A stretch of 64,000 nt of DNA, taken from contig JAEUJY010000033.1 of the NCBI GenBank assembly GCA_016794525.1, forward strand, positions 1 to 64,000. The letters run 5' to 3'. The notes under the pieces are model-generated. The model did not search any database. It saw only the letters and a list, made by a program, of their open reading frames with translations, and was not told the DNA's origin. A program made the position numbers and the translations under genes. How positions within the stretch are numbered: the first letter of the stretch is position 1; the number at the start of each line of letters is the position of its first letter. Shown in pieces: positions 1-7,647 of this stretch. Source of the DNA: Myxococcales bacterium (GTDB lineage Bacteria > Myxococcota_A > Polyangia > Haliangiales > Haliangiaceae).

Positions 1-426
1 GCCGCGCCGCCGCCGGCCCGCCCGATCGCCCCGCCGGCCCGCCCGATCGCCGCGCCGCCGCCGGCCCGCCCGATCACCGCCGCGCCGCCCGCGCGCCTGC
101 AGCCTCCGCCGCTGCCGCCGCCGCCGGTGGTCGCGCAGCCCGCGCCGCTGCCGGTCACGCCGCTGCCGCCGTCGCCGCCGCGCCGCTTCGCCCGGGGCAC
201 CGGCCCGCTGGTCCCGGCGCAGGTGCCGGCCGCTCGGCCCGCCGCCGATCTGCCGCCGGCGCGGGTCATGAACGACGACACCTCGGAGATCACCACCGAC
301 GTCACCGACCTCGGCGTCGGCGACGTGACCTCGGTCGACGTCGCGCGCCCCGCGGCGCCGGCGCTGCCGCCCGCCGCGCTGCCGCGGATGAGCGCCGCGC
401 TGCCGCGCCTCAGCGCGCGCCGCTAG
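1..426 (+). CDS. Proline-rich protein, C-terminal part (partial)
   Basis: The frame is open from base 1 and stops at 424-426, so only the C-terminus is visible (141 residues). It is almost wholly Pro/Ala/Arg, with a near-repeat of PPARPIA encoded by similar DNA units around positions 13-80. A short acidic stretch (NDDTSEITTDVTD) comes before a final Ala/Pro/Arg tail. This looks like a flexible linker and tail of a larger protein. No domain is recognisable and no function is assigned. The 3' end overlaps the convergent lipoprotein gene by 17 bp. Confidence 0.6.
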   Translation, partial: AAPPPARPIAPPARPIAAPPPARPITAAPPARLQPPPLPPPPVVAQPAPLPVTPLPPSPPRRFARGTGPLVPAQVPAARPAADLPPARVMNDDTSEITTDVTDLGVGDVTSVDVARPAAPALPPAALPRMSAALPRLSARR

Positions 427-820
427 CCGGCGCGCCGGGCCCGCTCGCCGCCGGCCCCGCGCAGGCGTACAGCGCCGGCTGATCGCTCGCCGCCATCGCG
501 CACGTCCACGCGGCGCGATCGAGCTCGCGGCACGGCTCGCTGGCCACCAGCTTCGCGCGGATCGCCGCCACCTGCTCGCCGGTCGGGATCTCGTCGGCCG
601 CCCGGGTGCCGCGCATCGCGGTCAGCGCCACCGCCAGCACGTGATCGACGTAGGCGCCGCACTCGTCGGCGGTCAGCGGCGGCGGCGCGGCGTCGGCGAC
701 CGGCGCCGCGACCTCGGGGCCGGCGTCGATCGCGGCCGGCGGCGTCGGCGGCGCGGTCGGCGCGGCGTGCGGACAGGCGGCGAGCACCAGCGCGAGCGAC
801 AGCCAGGCGGAGCGGGGCAT
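410..820 (-). CDS. Small lipoprotein of unknown function
   Basis: 136 residues. The start ATG at 818-820 gives a signal peptide ending in a lipobox (LVLAAC), then an Ala/Pro-rich spacer and a small folded part with four Cys (ECGAY, EPCRELD, WTCAM, YACAG) likely to form two disulfides in the periplasm. Codons upstream of this ATG are open but run into the divergent uppP gene, so they are not used. A TATCAT hexamer 8 nt upstream is a likely -10 box. Function unknown. Confidence 0.6.
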   Translation of the reverse strand: MPRSAWLSLALVLAACPHAAPTAPPTPPAAIDAGPEVAAPVADAAPPPLTADECGAYVDHVLAVALTAMRGTRAADEIPTGEQVAAIRAKLVASEPCRELDRAAWTCAMAASDQPALYACAGPAASGPGAPASGAR

Positions 821-828
821 CGGCGCGC

Positions 829-838
829 ATGATAGCGT
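829..838. promoter_or_regulatory. Overlapping divergent -10-like boxes
   Basis: On the minus strand TATCAT (829-834) lies 8 nt before the lipoprotein ATG. On the plus strand TAGCGT (833-838) lies 7 nt before GTG 846 of uppP. Both fit TANNNT at a distance expected for leaderless transcripts. No convincing -35 element is seen. Confidence 0.45.
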
Positions 839-845
839 GCGCGCC

Positions 846-1664
846 GTGCCGATCTGGTTCGCGATCGTCCTGGGCTTGATCCAGGGCCTCACCGAGTTCT
901 TGCCGGTGTCCTCGACCGCGCACCTGCGCCTGGCGCCGGCGCTGCTCGGCCAGCACGATCCCGGCGCCGCGTTCACCGCGGTGCTGCAGCTCGGCACGCT
1001 GGCGGCGGTGATCGTCTACTTCGCGCGCGATCTGTTCATCGACCTGCCGCGCGCGATGTTCCGCGACCCGCGCAGCCCGCGCGGGCGGCTGCCGCTCTTG
1101 ATCGTGCTGGGCACCGTGCCGATCGTCGTGATCGGCCTGCTGGCCAAGGACCTCGTCGAGGGCGACGCCCGCTCGCTGTGGGTGATCGCCGCGTCGCTGA
1201 TGGTGGTCGGCGTGCTGATGGCGGTGTTCGACGCCCGGGCCAACGGCGCGCGCACGCTCGACGATCTCGGCGTGCGCGACGCGCTGATCATCGGCGGCGC
1301 CCAGGCGATGGCGCTGTGCCCGGGCGTGTCGCGCTCGGGCGCGACGATCGTCGCCGCGCTGCTGGTCGGCATGCGCCGGACCGACGCCGCGCGGTTCTCG
1401 TTCTTGCTCGGCATCCCGGCCATCGCCGGCGCGGCGATCCTCGAGGCCAAGCAGTCGATGGCCGAGCTCGGGCCCGGCGCGTGGAAGCCGATGACGGTGG
1501 CGCTGGTGGTGGCCGCGCTCAGCGGCTACGCGTCGATCGCGTGGCTGTTGCGCTACCTCGGCAGCCACCGCCTGGTCGGGTTCGCGCTGTACCGCGGCGC
1601 GGTCGCGATCGCCGTGGCGTCGCTCCTGCTGAGCGGGACGGTCTCGCACATGGCCGGTGTGTGA
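846..1664 (+). CDS. uppP: Undecaprenyl-diphosphate phosphatase (BacA/UppP)
   Basis: 272-residue polytopic inner-membrane enzyme that dephosphorylates undecaprenyl diphosphate to recycle the lipid carrier of peptidoglycan and surface polysaccharides; it can confer bacitracin resistance. Both family motifs are present: QGLTEFLPVSSTAH near residues 13-26 (Q..xE plus His) and PGVSRSGAT near 159-167 with its catalytic Arg. Length matches E. coli UppP (273). An in-frame GTG at 837 is rejected because it lies inside the likely -10 box. It stands alone; the next gene has its own upstream signals. Confidence 0.95.
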   Translation: MPIWFAIVLGLIQGLTEFLPVSSTAHLRLAPALLGQHDPGAAFTAVLQLGTLAAVIVYFARDLFIDLPRAMFRDPRSPRGRLPLLIVLGTVPIVVIGLLAKDLVEGDARSLWVIAASLMVVGVLMAVFDARANGARTLDDLGVRDALIIGGAQAMALCPGVSRSGATIVAALLVGMRRTDAARFSFLLGIPAIAGAAILEAKQSMAELGPGAWKPMTVALVVAALSGYASIAWLLRYLGSHRLVGFALYRGAVAIAVASLLLSGTVSHMAGV

Positions 1665-1744
1665 GCCGTCACGCAGGGTGAACACCCGGTGAGCCGCGAC
1701 GTCGAAACCAGGGGCCGGACGCCTCGGGCGGTCCCCGGCTCTGA

Positions 1745-1750
1745 TACGTT
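1745..1750 (+). promoter_or_regulatory. -10-like TACGTT upstream of PEGA gene
   Basis: TACGTT ends 9 nt before ATG 1760 and 30 nt before ATG 1781. Transcription would begin at about 1757-1760, giving either a leaderless ATG 1760 or a short leader carrying GGGGAG for ATG 1781. Confidence 0.4.
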
Positions 1751-1780
1751 CGCCCTCGCATGAAGGGGAGTTCCCGCACC

Positions 1781-4000
1781 ATGAAGCTCACCGAGTTGCC
1801 TCTGCGCTGGCTGCGCGGCGCGTCGATCTTTGCGCTCGCGATCGTGGCGCTGTGCCTGGCCGGTCCGGCCGCGGCCCAGAGCCACCCCGCCCTGTCCGGC
1901 GGCAAGTACCCCGTCAAGATCGAGTCGGCCCCGCCCGGCGCCACGATCTACATCGACCGCAAGGAGCTGGGCGCGGTCGGCGTGACCCCGTGGCAGGGCA
2001 AGATGAAGAACGGGGACTACCTGATCATCGTCGAGCTCGACGGCTACCAGCTGGCCCAGAAGAACCAGAAGGTCGCCCGCACCCGCAAGGTGCAGAGCGT
2101 CTTCATCCCGCTGATCAAGAAGGTCGACCCGCCGCGGATCGACGTCCGCGCCGACGCCGACCAGAACGTCTTCGGCGCGACCGTCTACCTCGACGGCCAG
2201 TCCCAGGGCTCGGCGCCGGTGCTGCTCACCACCACCGCCGGCCGCCACCTGGTCGAGCTCAAGCGCGAGGGCTTCGACAACTTCCAGACCTGGGTCGAGG
2301 TCAAGGACAACGAGAAGGCCAACCTGACCCCGGTGCTCAAGGCGGTCGCCAAGCCCAAGCTCGGCATCATCGTCGTCGAGGCCGACGTCCCCGACGCCGA
2401 GGTCTACCTCGACGGCAACAAGCAGAACGGCACCACCCCGCTGGTGCTCAACGACGTGATCGAGGGCCTGCACGTGATCGAGCTGCGCAAGGACCCGGCG
2501 ATCCCGTGGAAGCAGACCATCCAGGTGCTGGCCGGCCAGCAGGCCAAGGTGCGCGGCGAGCTGAAGTCGACGCTGGGCGGCCAGGGCGGCACGATCCGCG
2601 TGCTGTCCAACGTCACCGGCGCCGAGGTGTTCCTCGACGGCACCAACATGGGCAAGGTGCCGCTCGACATCAAGCAGGTGAAGGGTGGCGACCACGTCCT
2701 CGAGGTGAAGGCGCCCGGCTACCAGCCGCACGAGGAGCGCATCACGATCAACGACGGCCAGTCGACGGTGCTCAAGCTCGACCTCAACGCCGAGGCCGGC
2801 GCCGGCGGCAAGGGCACGCTCAAGGTGCTGTCGGCGGTGCCCGACGCCGACGTCTTCCTCGACGGCGCCGGCATCGGCAAGGTGCCGCAGGAGAAGCAGG
2901 TCGCGCGCGGCGAGCACTTCGTCGTGGTCAAGCTGGCCGGCTACAAGACCTTCGAGACCAAGGTCCGCCTCGAGGAGGGCCAGACGCTGACCGTCTCGGC
3001 CGACCTCAAGGCGGTGGCCCGCCTGCGGGTGCTGTCGGATCCGCCCGGCGCCGAGGTCATGATCAACGGCCTGCCCCAGGGCGTGACGCCGCTCGAGCTG
3101 ACCGAGATCGAGGTCGGCACGACGATCATCCGCGTCCAGAAGGCCGGCTACCAGCCGTGGGAGGAGACCCACATGCTCGAGGGCGGCAAGAGCGACATCG
3201 TCTCGGCGACGCTCAAGGTCGAGGGGCTGTCCGACGAGCAGCTCAAGGCCCAGCAGCGCGGCCTGGCGTCGTGGGGCGCGCGGACGATGCCGCGCGGCCG
3301 GTCGACGGTCGACATCAGCCTCGGCTATCCGTACTTCTTCGACGTGCGGGTCGCGGTCGGCGCCGGCAAGAAGTCGGGCATCGGCTTCGACGCCAACGTC
3401 GGCGTGCGCTCGATGATCGAGCGCTCGGAGATCGGGCTGGGCGCCCGGTTCCAGCTGGTCGACAACGACCCGTTCTCGGCCGGCGTGTTCGGCAACCTGT
3501 GGTGGGGCTCGAAGCTGTTCGACGACTCGAAGCGCAACGGCGCGACGTTCAGCGCCGGCGGCGTGGCGTCGCTCACCGCGTTCACCCACGTCACCGTCAG
3601 CGCCCGCGCCTACCTGGAGTTCTGGAGCGACCGCCACTGCCCCGAGCTCAAGAGCGACGGCGTCACCTTCGACGGCGACCCGATCGAGGCGTGCACCAAG
3701 TACCTCAACCGCGTCGGCGGGCCCGGCAACGGCAGCGGCTACAGCGCCGAGGAGGCCAAGCGGGTCGAGGACCTGACCGGCGAGAGCGGCAGCGACTTCT
3801 TCACCCGCGACGGCGGCGTGCGCTTCATGACCGCGGTGATCGCCGAGATCGCGCTGCGCCAGCGCTGGAACCTGTGGGTGATGCTCGAGGGCGCCCCGTT
3901 CCAGAGCGAGCGCGCGCTGTTCGTCGACGACTTCAACGCGCCCATGCTCACGACCGACTACAACACCTACGCCCGCGTCGGCGCGACCTACAAGTTCTAG
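1781..4000 (+). CDS. PEGA-repeat protein with C-terminal outer-membrane beta-barrel-like domain
   Basis: 739 residues. After a signal peptide (cleavage likely after AAA, about residue 32) come six PEGA-type repeats at roughly 45-115, 117-188, 194-262, 270-336, 346-411 and 413-480, each with the hallmark of an xVYLDG or VFLDG strand followed by GxHxVxVxxxGY. Residues about 507-739 alternate polar and aromatic strands and end in Phe, as outer-membrane beta-barrels do. PEGA domains are cell-surface modules frequent in myxobacteria; here they would probably face the periplasm or envelope glycan. Start: GGGGAG 10 nt before ATG 1781 favours it over ATG 1760, which would add seven residues. Function is inference only. 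Confidence 0.8.
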   Translation: MKLTELPLRWLRGASIFALAIVALCLAGPAAAQSHPALSGGKYPVKIESAPPGATIYIDRKELGAVGVTPWQGKMKNGDYLIIVELDGYQLAQKNQKVARTRKVQSVFIPLIKKVDPPRIDVRADADQNVFGATVYLDGQSQGSAPVLLTTTAGRHLVELKREGFDNFQTWVEVKDNEKANLTPVLKAVAKPKLGIIVVEADVPDAEVYLDGNKQNGTTPLVLNDVIEGLHVIELRKDPAIPWKQTIQVLAGQQAKVRGELKSTLGGQGGTIRVLSNVTGAEVFLDGTNMGKVPLDIKQVKGGDHVLEVKAPGYQPHEERITINDGQSTVLKLDLNAEAGAGGKGTLKVLSAVPDADVFLDGAGIGKVPQEKQVARGEHFVVVKLAGYKTFETKVRLEEGQTLTVSADLKAVARLRVLSDPPGAEVMINGLPQGVTPLELTEIEVGTTIIRVQKAGYQPWEETHMLEGGKSDIVSATLKVEGLSDEQLKAQQRGLASWGARTMPRGRSTVDISLGYPYFFDVRVAVGAGKKSGIGFDANVGVRSMIERSEIGLGARFQLVDNDPFSAGVFGNLWWGSKLFDDSKRNGATFSAGGVASLTAFTHVTVSARAYLEFWSDRHCPELKSDGVTFDGDPIEACTKYLNRVGGPGNGSGYSAEEAKRVEDLTGESGSDFFTRDGGVRFMTAVIAEIALRQRWNLWVMLEGAPFQSERALFVDDFNAPMLTTDYNTYARVGATYKF

Positions 4001-4006
4001 GGACCT

Positions 4007-4020
4007 GGCGAGGCCTCGCC
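4007..4020. terminator. Palindrome after the PEGA gene, possible terminator stem
   Basis: A perfect 14-bp palindrome (GGCGAGG/CCTCGCC) six bases after the stop codon. There is no loop or U-tract, so termination is only a guess. Confidence 0.25.
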
Positions 4021-4069
4021 GCCGCGAGGGCCCCGACGCGCCGCGCCCCGTGACGCGGGCTCGGTGTCA

Positions 4070-4093
4070 GAGCGATCGCGTACTCGATCGCTC
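4070..4093 (+). repeat. Perfect 9-bp dyad abutting a start codon
   Basis: GAGCGATCG, 6-nt loop, CGATCGCTC, ending directly before ATG 4094. In RNA this would be a stable hairpin next to the start. If translation began at GTG 4064 the dyad would instead lie within the coding sequence. Confidence 0.5.
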
Positions 4094-4756
<663 letters not shown>

Positions 4757-5149
4757 TCACGCCTCGGCGGGCGCCAGGTAGACCGAGCGCGCGTGGCCGC
4801 AGGCCGCGCACGCCAGCCGCACCACCACCATCAACCGGCCGTCGTAGCGCAGCGCCTCGTCGCTGGCGATCGCCAGCGGCTGGCCGCAGCCGCACTTGCC
4901 GGCTGACAGCTTCTCGCGCCACGCGGCCGGCACCGGCACGGCCGTCGCCGCGGTGTCGCCGCGCAGGATCGGCGCCGGCGCCGGCGCCGGTGGCGCGACC
5001 GGCTGCGGCCCAGGCGCCGGCAGTTCGGGCGTCGCGGCCGGCGGCAGCGCGACCCGGCGATCGGACCACACGCCGATCACCACGTACGCGGTGATGGCGC
5101 CGGCGATGCCGAGCACGATCCACAGGAGCATCGTCGCACCATGCCCCAT
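4757..5149 (-). CDS. Membrane-anchored zinc-ribbon protein, unknown function
   Basis: 130 residues: one N-terminal transmembrane helix (about residues 7-28), a Pro/Ala-rich linker, then a compact C-terminal domain with two Cys pairs (KCGCG and CAACG) typical of a zinc ribbon. An internal ATG at 5129-5131 is an alternative start. Its stop abuts the stop of the opposite-strand kinase. No family recognised. Confidence 0.55.
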   Translation of the reverse strand: MGHGATMLLWIVLGIAGAITAYVVIGVWSDRRVALPPAATPELPAPGPQPVAPPAPAPAPILRGDTAATAVPVPAAWREKLSAGKCGCGQPLAIASDEALRYDGRLMVVVRLACAACGHARSVYLAPAEA

Positions 5150-5194
5150 GCGGGGCCTGGGGGCAATGCGGATCGGCCGGGCGGGCCCGCGGGC

Positions 5195-5617
5195 TCAGCG
5201 GGTCGACGGCAGCGGCGCGCCCAGCCCCAGCCGGCGGTGCTCGGCGAGCGTGCAGCGATCCTGCACCACCTGCTTGCCGGCGGCGGTCAGCGCCGCCGCC
5301 ACCGCGTCGTTGGTGATGCCCAGCTGGAACCACACCACCGGCGCCGGGCAGGCCAGGAACTCGGCGAGGTGATCGGGCAGCGCCTCGCCGCGACGGAACA
5401 CGTCGACCAGATCGATCGGCTCGTCGACGTCGGCCAGCGTCGCGACCACCGGGTGCCCGAACAGCTCGCGCCCGACCAGCGCCGGGTTGACGCCGCGGAT
5501 GCGGTAGCCGTGGTCGTGCAGGTAGGCCGGCACGTAGTTGGCCGGCCGGGCGGCGTCGTGGTGGATGCCGACCACCGCGACGGTGCGGCTGCGTTCGAGG
5601 ATGGCGCGCAGGTCCAT
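5195..5617 (-). CDS. CoA-binding domain protein (YccU-like)
   Basis: 140 residues, close to the length of the CoA_binding_2 family. The N-terminal Rossmann strand VAVVGIHHDAARPANYVPAY and the later VNPALVGRELFG and VWFQLGITND segments match the pattern of YccU-type proteins, which resemble the CoA-binding domain of succinyl-CoA synthetase alpha. Cytoplasmic; biological role unknown. A TAGCCT hexamer stands 5 nt before the ATG. Confidence 0.8.
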   Translation of the reverse strand: MDLRAILERSRTVAVVGIHHDAARPANYVPAYLHDHGYRIRGVNPALVGRELFGHPVVATLADVDEPIDLVDVFRRGEALPDHLAEFLACPAPVVWFQLGITNDAVAAALTAAGKQVVQDRCTLAEHRRLGLGAPLPSTR

Positions 5618-5622
5618 GCCCG

Positions 5623-5628
5623 AGGCTA
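5623..5628 (-). promoter_or_regulatory. -10-like TAGCCT before CoA-binding gene
   Basis: TANNNT hexamer on the minus strand, 5 nt upstream of the ATG at 5617, consistent with a leaderless transcript. Confidence 0.35.
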
Positions 5629-5639
5629 CCCCACCGCGG

Positions 5640-6266
5640 TCACTGCGGCATGTCGACCAGCCGCCGCGCCGCCTCGTCCTCGACGAACGCCCCGCCCTTC
5701 CACGCCCACCGCTCCTGCTGCAGCTTCGACGGGCAGCACGCGCCGTCGTCCTCCTGCGACATCATCCGCTCGACCAGCACGACGCCGCCCTCGATGTGGG
5801 CGTCGCTGATGCCGCCGTCGCCGCGATCGCCGCCGGGGATCTCGCCGAGCGCCACCGGCTCGCCGCCGCGCATCGTGTACAGCGTGATGCCGTCGAACTG
5901 GCCGGTGCCGCCGCCGTTGTAGACGTGGATCACCAGCGCCTCCTCGGCGCCGTCGCCGTCGACGTCGCCGAAGCGCGGCGGGGTCACGTTGAAGTAGCCG
6001 TGCTCGACGTAGCCGTCGGGGTCCTTGGGCTGGTAGTCGGGCGCGACCTCGTTGCCCTCCTCGTCGAACGCGAACTCGGCGGCGCCGTCCTTGACGGTGA
6101 ACGTGCCGTCGCCCGACTGGTAGGTGCGGTTGGCCCAGTCGACCGCGTGGATGTCGCCGGCCGCCGCCGCGGGCGTGCCGCCGTTGGCGATGGGCGCGGT
6201 GGCGCGGGCGCCGCCACCACAGGCGGCCGTGGCGACGAGGAGCGACGAGGCGATCACGAGCTTCAT
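5640..6266 (-). CDS. Lipoprotein with calcium-binding-like repeat segment
   Basis: 208 residues. ATG 6266 gives a signal peptide with lipobox (VATAACGGG). The mature part contains PRFGDVDGDGAEEALVIH, the FG-GAP/VCBS-like DxDxDG pattern seen in secreted proteins of myxobacteria and planctomycetes, which usually binds Ca2+. A Cys pair (GACCPSK) lies near the C-terminus. Probably cell-surface or periplasmic; precise role unknown. The divergent gene begins at 6409. Confidence 0.65.
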   Translation of the reverse strand: MKLVIASSLLVATAACGGGARATAPIANGGTPAAAAGDIHAVDWANRTYQSGDGTFTVKDGAAEFAFDEEGNEVAPDYQPKDPDGYVEHGYFNVTPPRFGDVDGDGAEEALVIHVYNGGGTGQFDGITLYTMRGGEPVALGEIPGGDRGDGGISDAHIEGGVVLVERMMSQEDDGACCPSKLQQERWAWKGGAFVEDEAARRLVDMPQ

Positions 6267-6393
6267 GGTCGCGGGTGTAACGCGGAGGCCGGCCGGCGTC
6301 ATCCCGATCCACGCGCCGCGCCGCGCTCCGGGCGTGCGCCGCGATCCCCGCACGCGCTTGGGCTCGCTCGACGCTGACCTGACCCAGGAGTGC

Positions 6394-6399
6394 TAGCGT
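6394..6399 (+). promoter_or_regulatory. -10-like TAGCGT
   Basis: TAGCGT, preceded by TGC as an extended -10 might be, 9 nt before ATG 6409. Confidence 0.4.
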
Positions 6400-6408
6400 G
6401 ATCCACCG

Positions 6409-7530
6409 ATGCGCTGGTGCCTCGCGATCTGCGCGTTCCTCGCCGCGTGCCGCGGGTCGCGGGCGCCGAGCCGGGCGCTCGACGCGATCCCCGCCGAGGC
6501 CGGCGTGGTCGTCGAGCTGACGCCGCGGGCGCTGCGCGGCACGTGGGCCGAGGCGCAGGCGCGAGCGGTCGCGCGGCGCGGCGAGGTGCCGGCGTGCGTG
6601 CTGGCCCGCGCCGCCGACGCCGACCGGGTCGTGATCGCCTGGGCCCACATGCTGCCCGAGGACGGCTACCTGGTGGCGATCGACGGCGGCCGGCGCGGCG
6701 CCTGCCCGGCGCTGGTCGAGCACGGCGCGCTGGCGTTGTGGAGCCACGGCCTGCCGGCGCGGACCGGCGGCGAGCCGGGGTTCTTCGGCGATCGCGATCG
6801 CCGCGCGCGCTTCGCCCGCCTGCCCCGCACGCCGGCCCGGGCGGTCGCCGACTACGAGCTGTCGGCTGGCGTCGTCGCGCGCGCCGACGTCACGGTCGAT
6901 CCGCGGGCCGGCGTCGACGCGCGGGCCACCGTGCGGTTCGACGCCGGCAGCGCCGCCGACGGCGTGCGCGCGCGGCTCGAGCGCTGGCGCGCCAACGCCG
7001 ATCGCGATCGGCTGGGCGGCGCGTGGGCCGCGGTGGCGGCGCTGACCGTCGCCGGGCCGACGCCGGGCGACCCGACGCTGACGCTGGGGCTGCGGCTGCC
7101 CGACGGCGACGCCGCGACGCTCTTGGCCACCGCGATGATCGCCGGCACGTTCCTCGACGAGCGCATGCCGTGCCCGGCGGCGACCGCGATGACCGCGTGG
7201 GGCACGAGCTGCGCCGGCGGCGAGGTGCGGGTGCCGGCGGCGGTGCGCGATCGGATCCTCGCGCTGCCCGGGCTGGACGCCGCCGTCGAGCTGCGCGCCG
7301 TCGGCGACGCGCCGGCGCTGGCGCTGCACGACGTCGCGCCGACCTCGCCGCTGCGGGCGCTGGGCTTCGCCAGCGACGACGTCGTGCTGCTCGACGTGGC
7401 GACCGGCCCGGCCGGGCCGCTGGCGGCGCTGGTGGCCGCGGCGCAGGCGCTGCCGCTCGACGCCACCGCGCAGGTGCGGGTGCGCCGCGCCGGCCGCCGG
7501 CTGACGTTCCGCTACCGGCTGGTGCCGTGA
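6409..7530 (+). CDS. Lipoprotein of unknown function with PDZ-like tail
   Basis: 373 residues. Signal peptide with lipobox (CAFLAAC). The middle is Ala/Arg-rich with no recognised domain. The final 70 residues (LALHDVAPTSPLRALGF, DDVVLLDV, then TAQVRVRRAGRRLTFRYRL) have the strand and GxxxGDxI-like order of a degenerate PDZ domain. Two Cys pairs could be disulfide-bonded. No neighbour points to a function. Confidence 0.55.
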   Translation: MRWCLAICAFLAACRGSRAPSRALDAIPAEAGVVVELTPRALRGTWAEAQARAVARRGEVPACVLARAADADRVVIAWAHMLPEDGYLVAIDGGRRGACPALVEHGALALWSHGLPARTGGEPGFFGDRDRRARFARLPRTPARAVADYELSAGVVARADVTVDPRAGVDARATVRFDAGSAADGVRARLERWRANADRDRLGGAWAAVAALTVAGPTPGDPTLTLGLRLPDGDAATLLATAMIAGTFLDERMPCPAATAMTAWGTSCAGGEVRVPAAVRDRILALPGLDAAVELRAVGDAPALALHDVAPTSPLRALGFASDDVVLLDVATGPAGPLAALVAAAQALPLDATAQVRVRRAGRRLTFRYRLVP

Positions 7531-7635
7531 CCGGGGGCACGCGCCGGCGTCGGGACGACCGACACCAGCGCTGGGGTCGGGATTCCCCGCCGAGGATCGC
7601 GGCGCGCCGGCCGTGACCGCGCGCGACCGGACGGC

Positions 7636-7641
7636 TACGAT
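7636..7641 (+). promoter_or_regulatory. -10-like TACGAT
   Basis: TANNNT hexamer 6 nt before GTG 7648 of the large regulator; would give a leaderless transcript. Confidence 0.4.
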
Positions 7642-7647
7642 CGGCGG

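Noticed and set aside
1553-3637. Very long open frame antisense to the PEGA gene
   Set aside because: Shadow of a GC-rich gene: low-complexity Arg/His/Leu/Asp/Glu composition, no start signal, no domain, and the sense frame has clear PEGA repeats.
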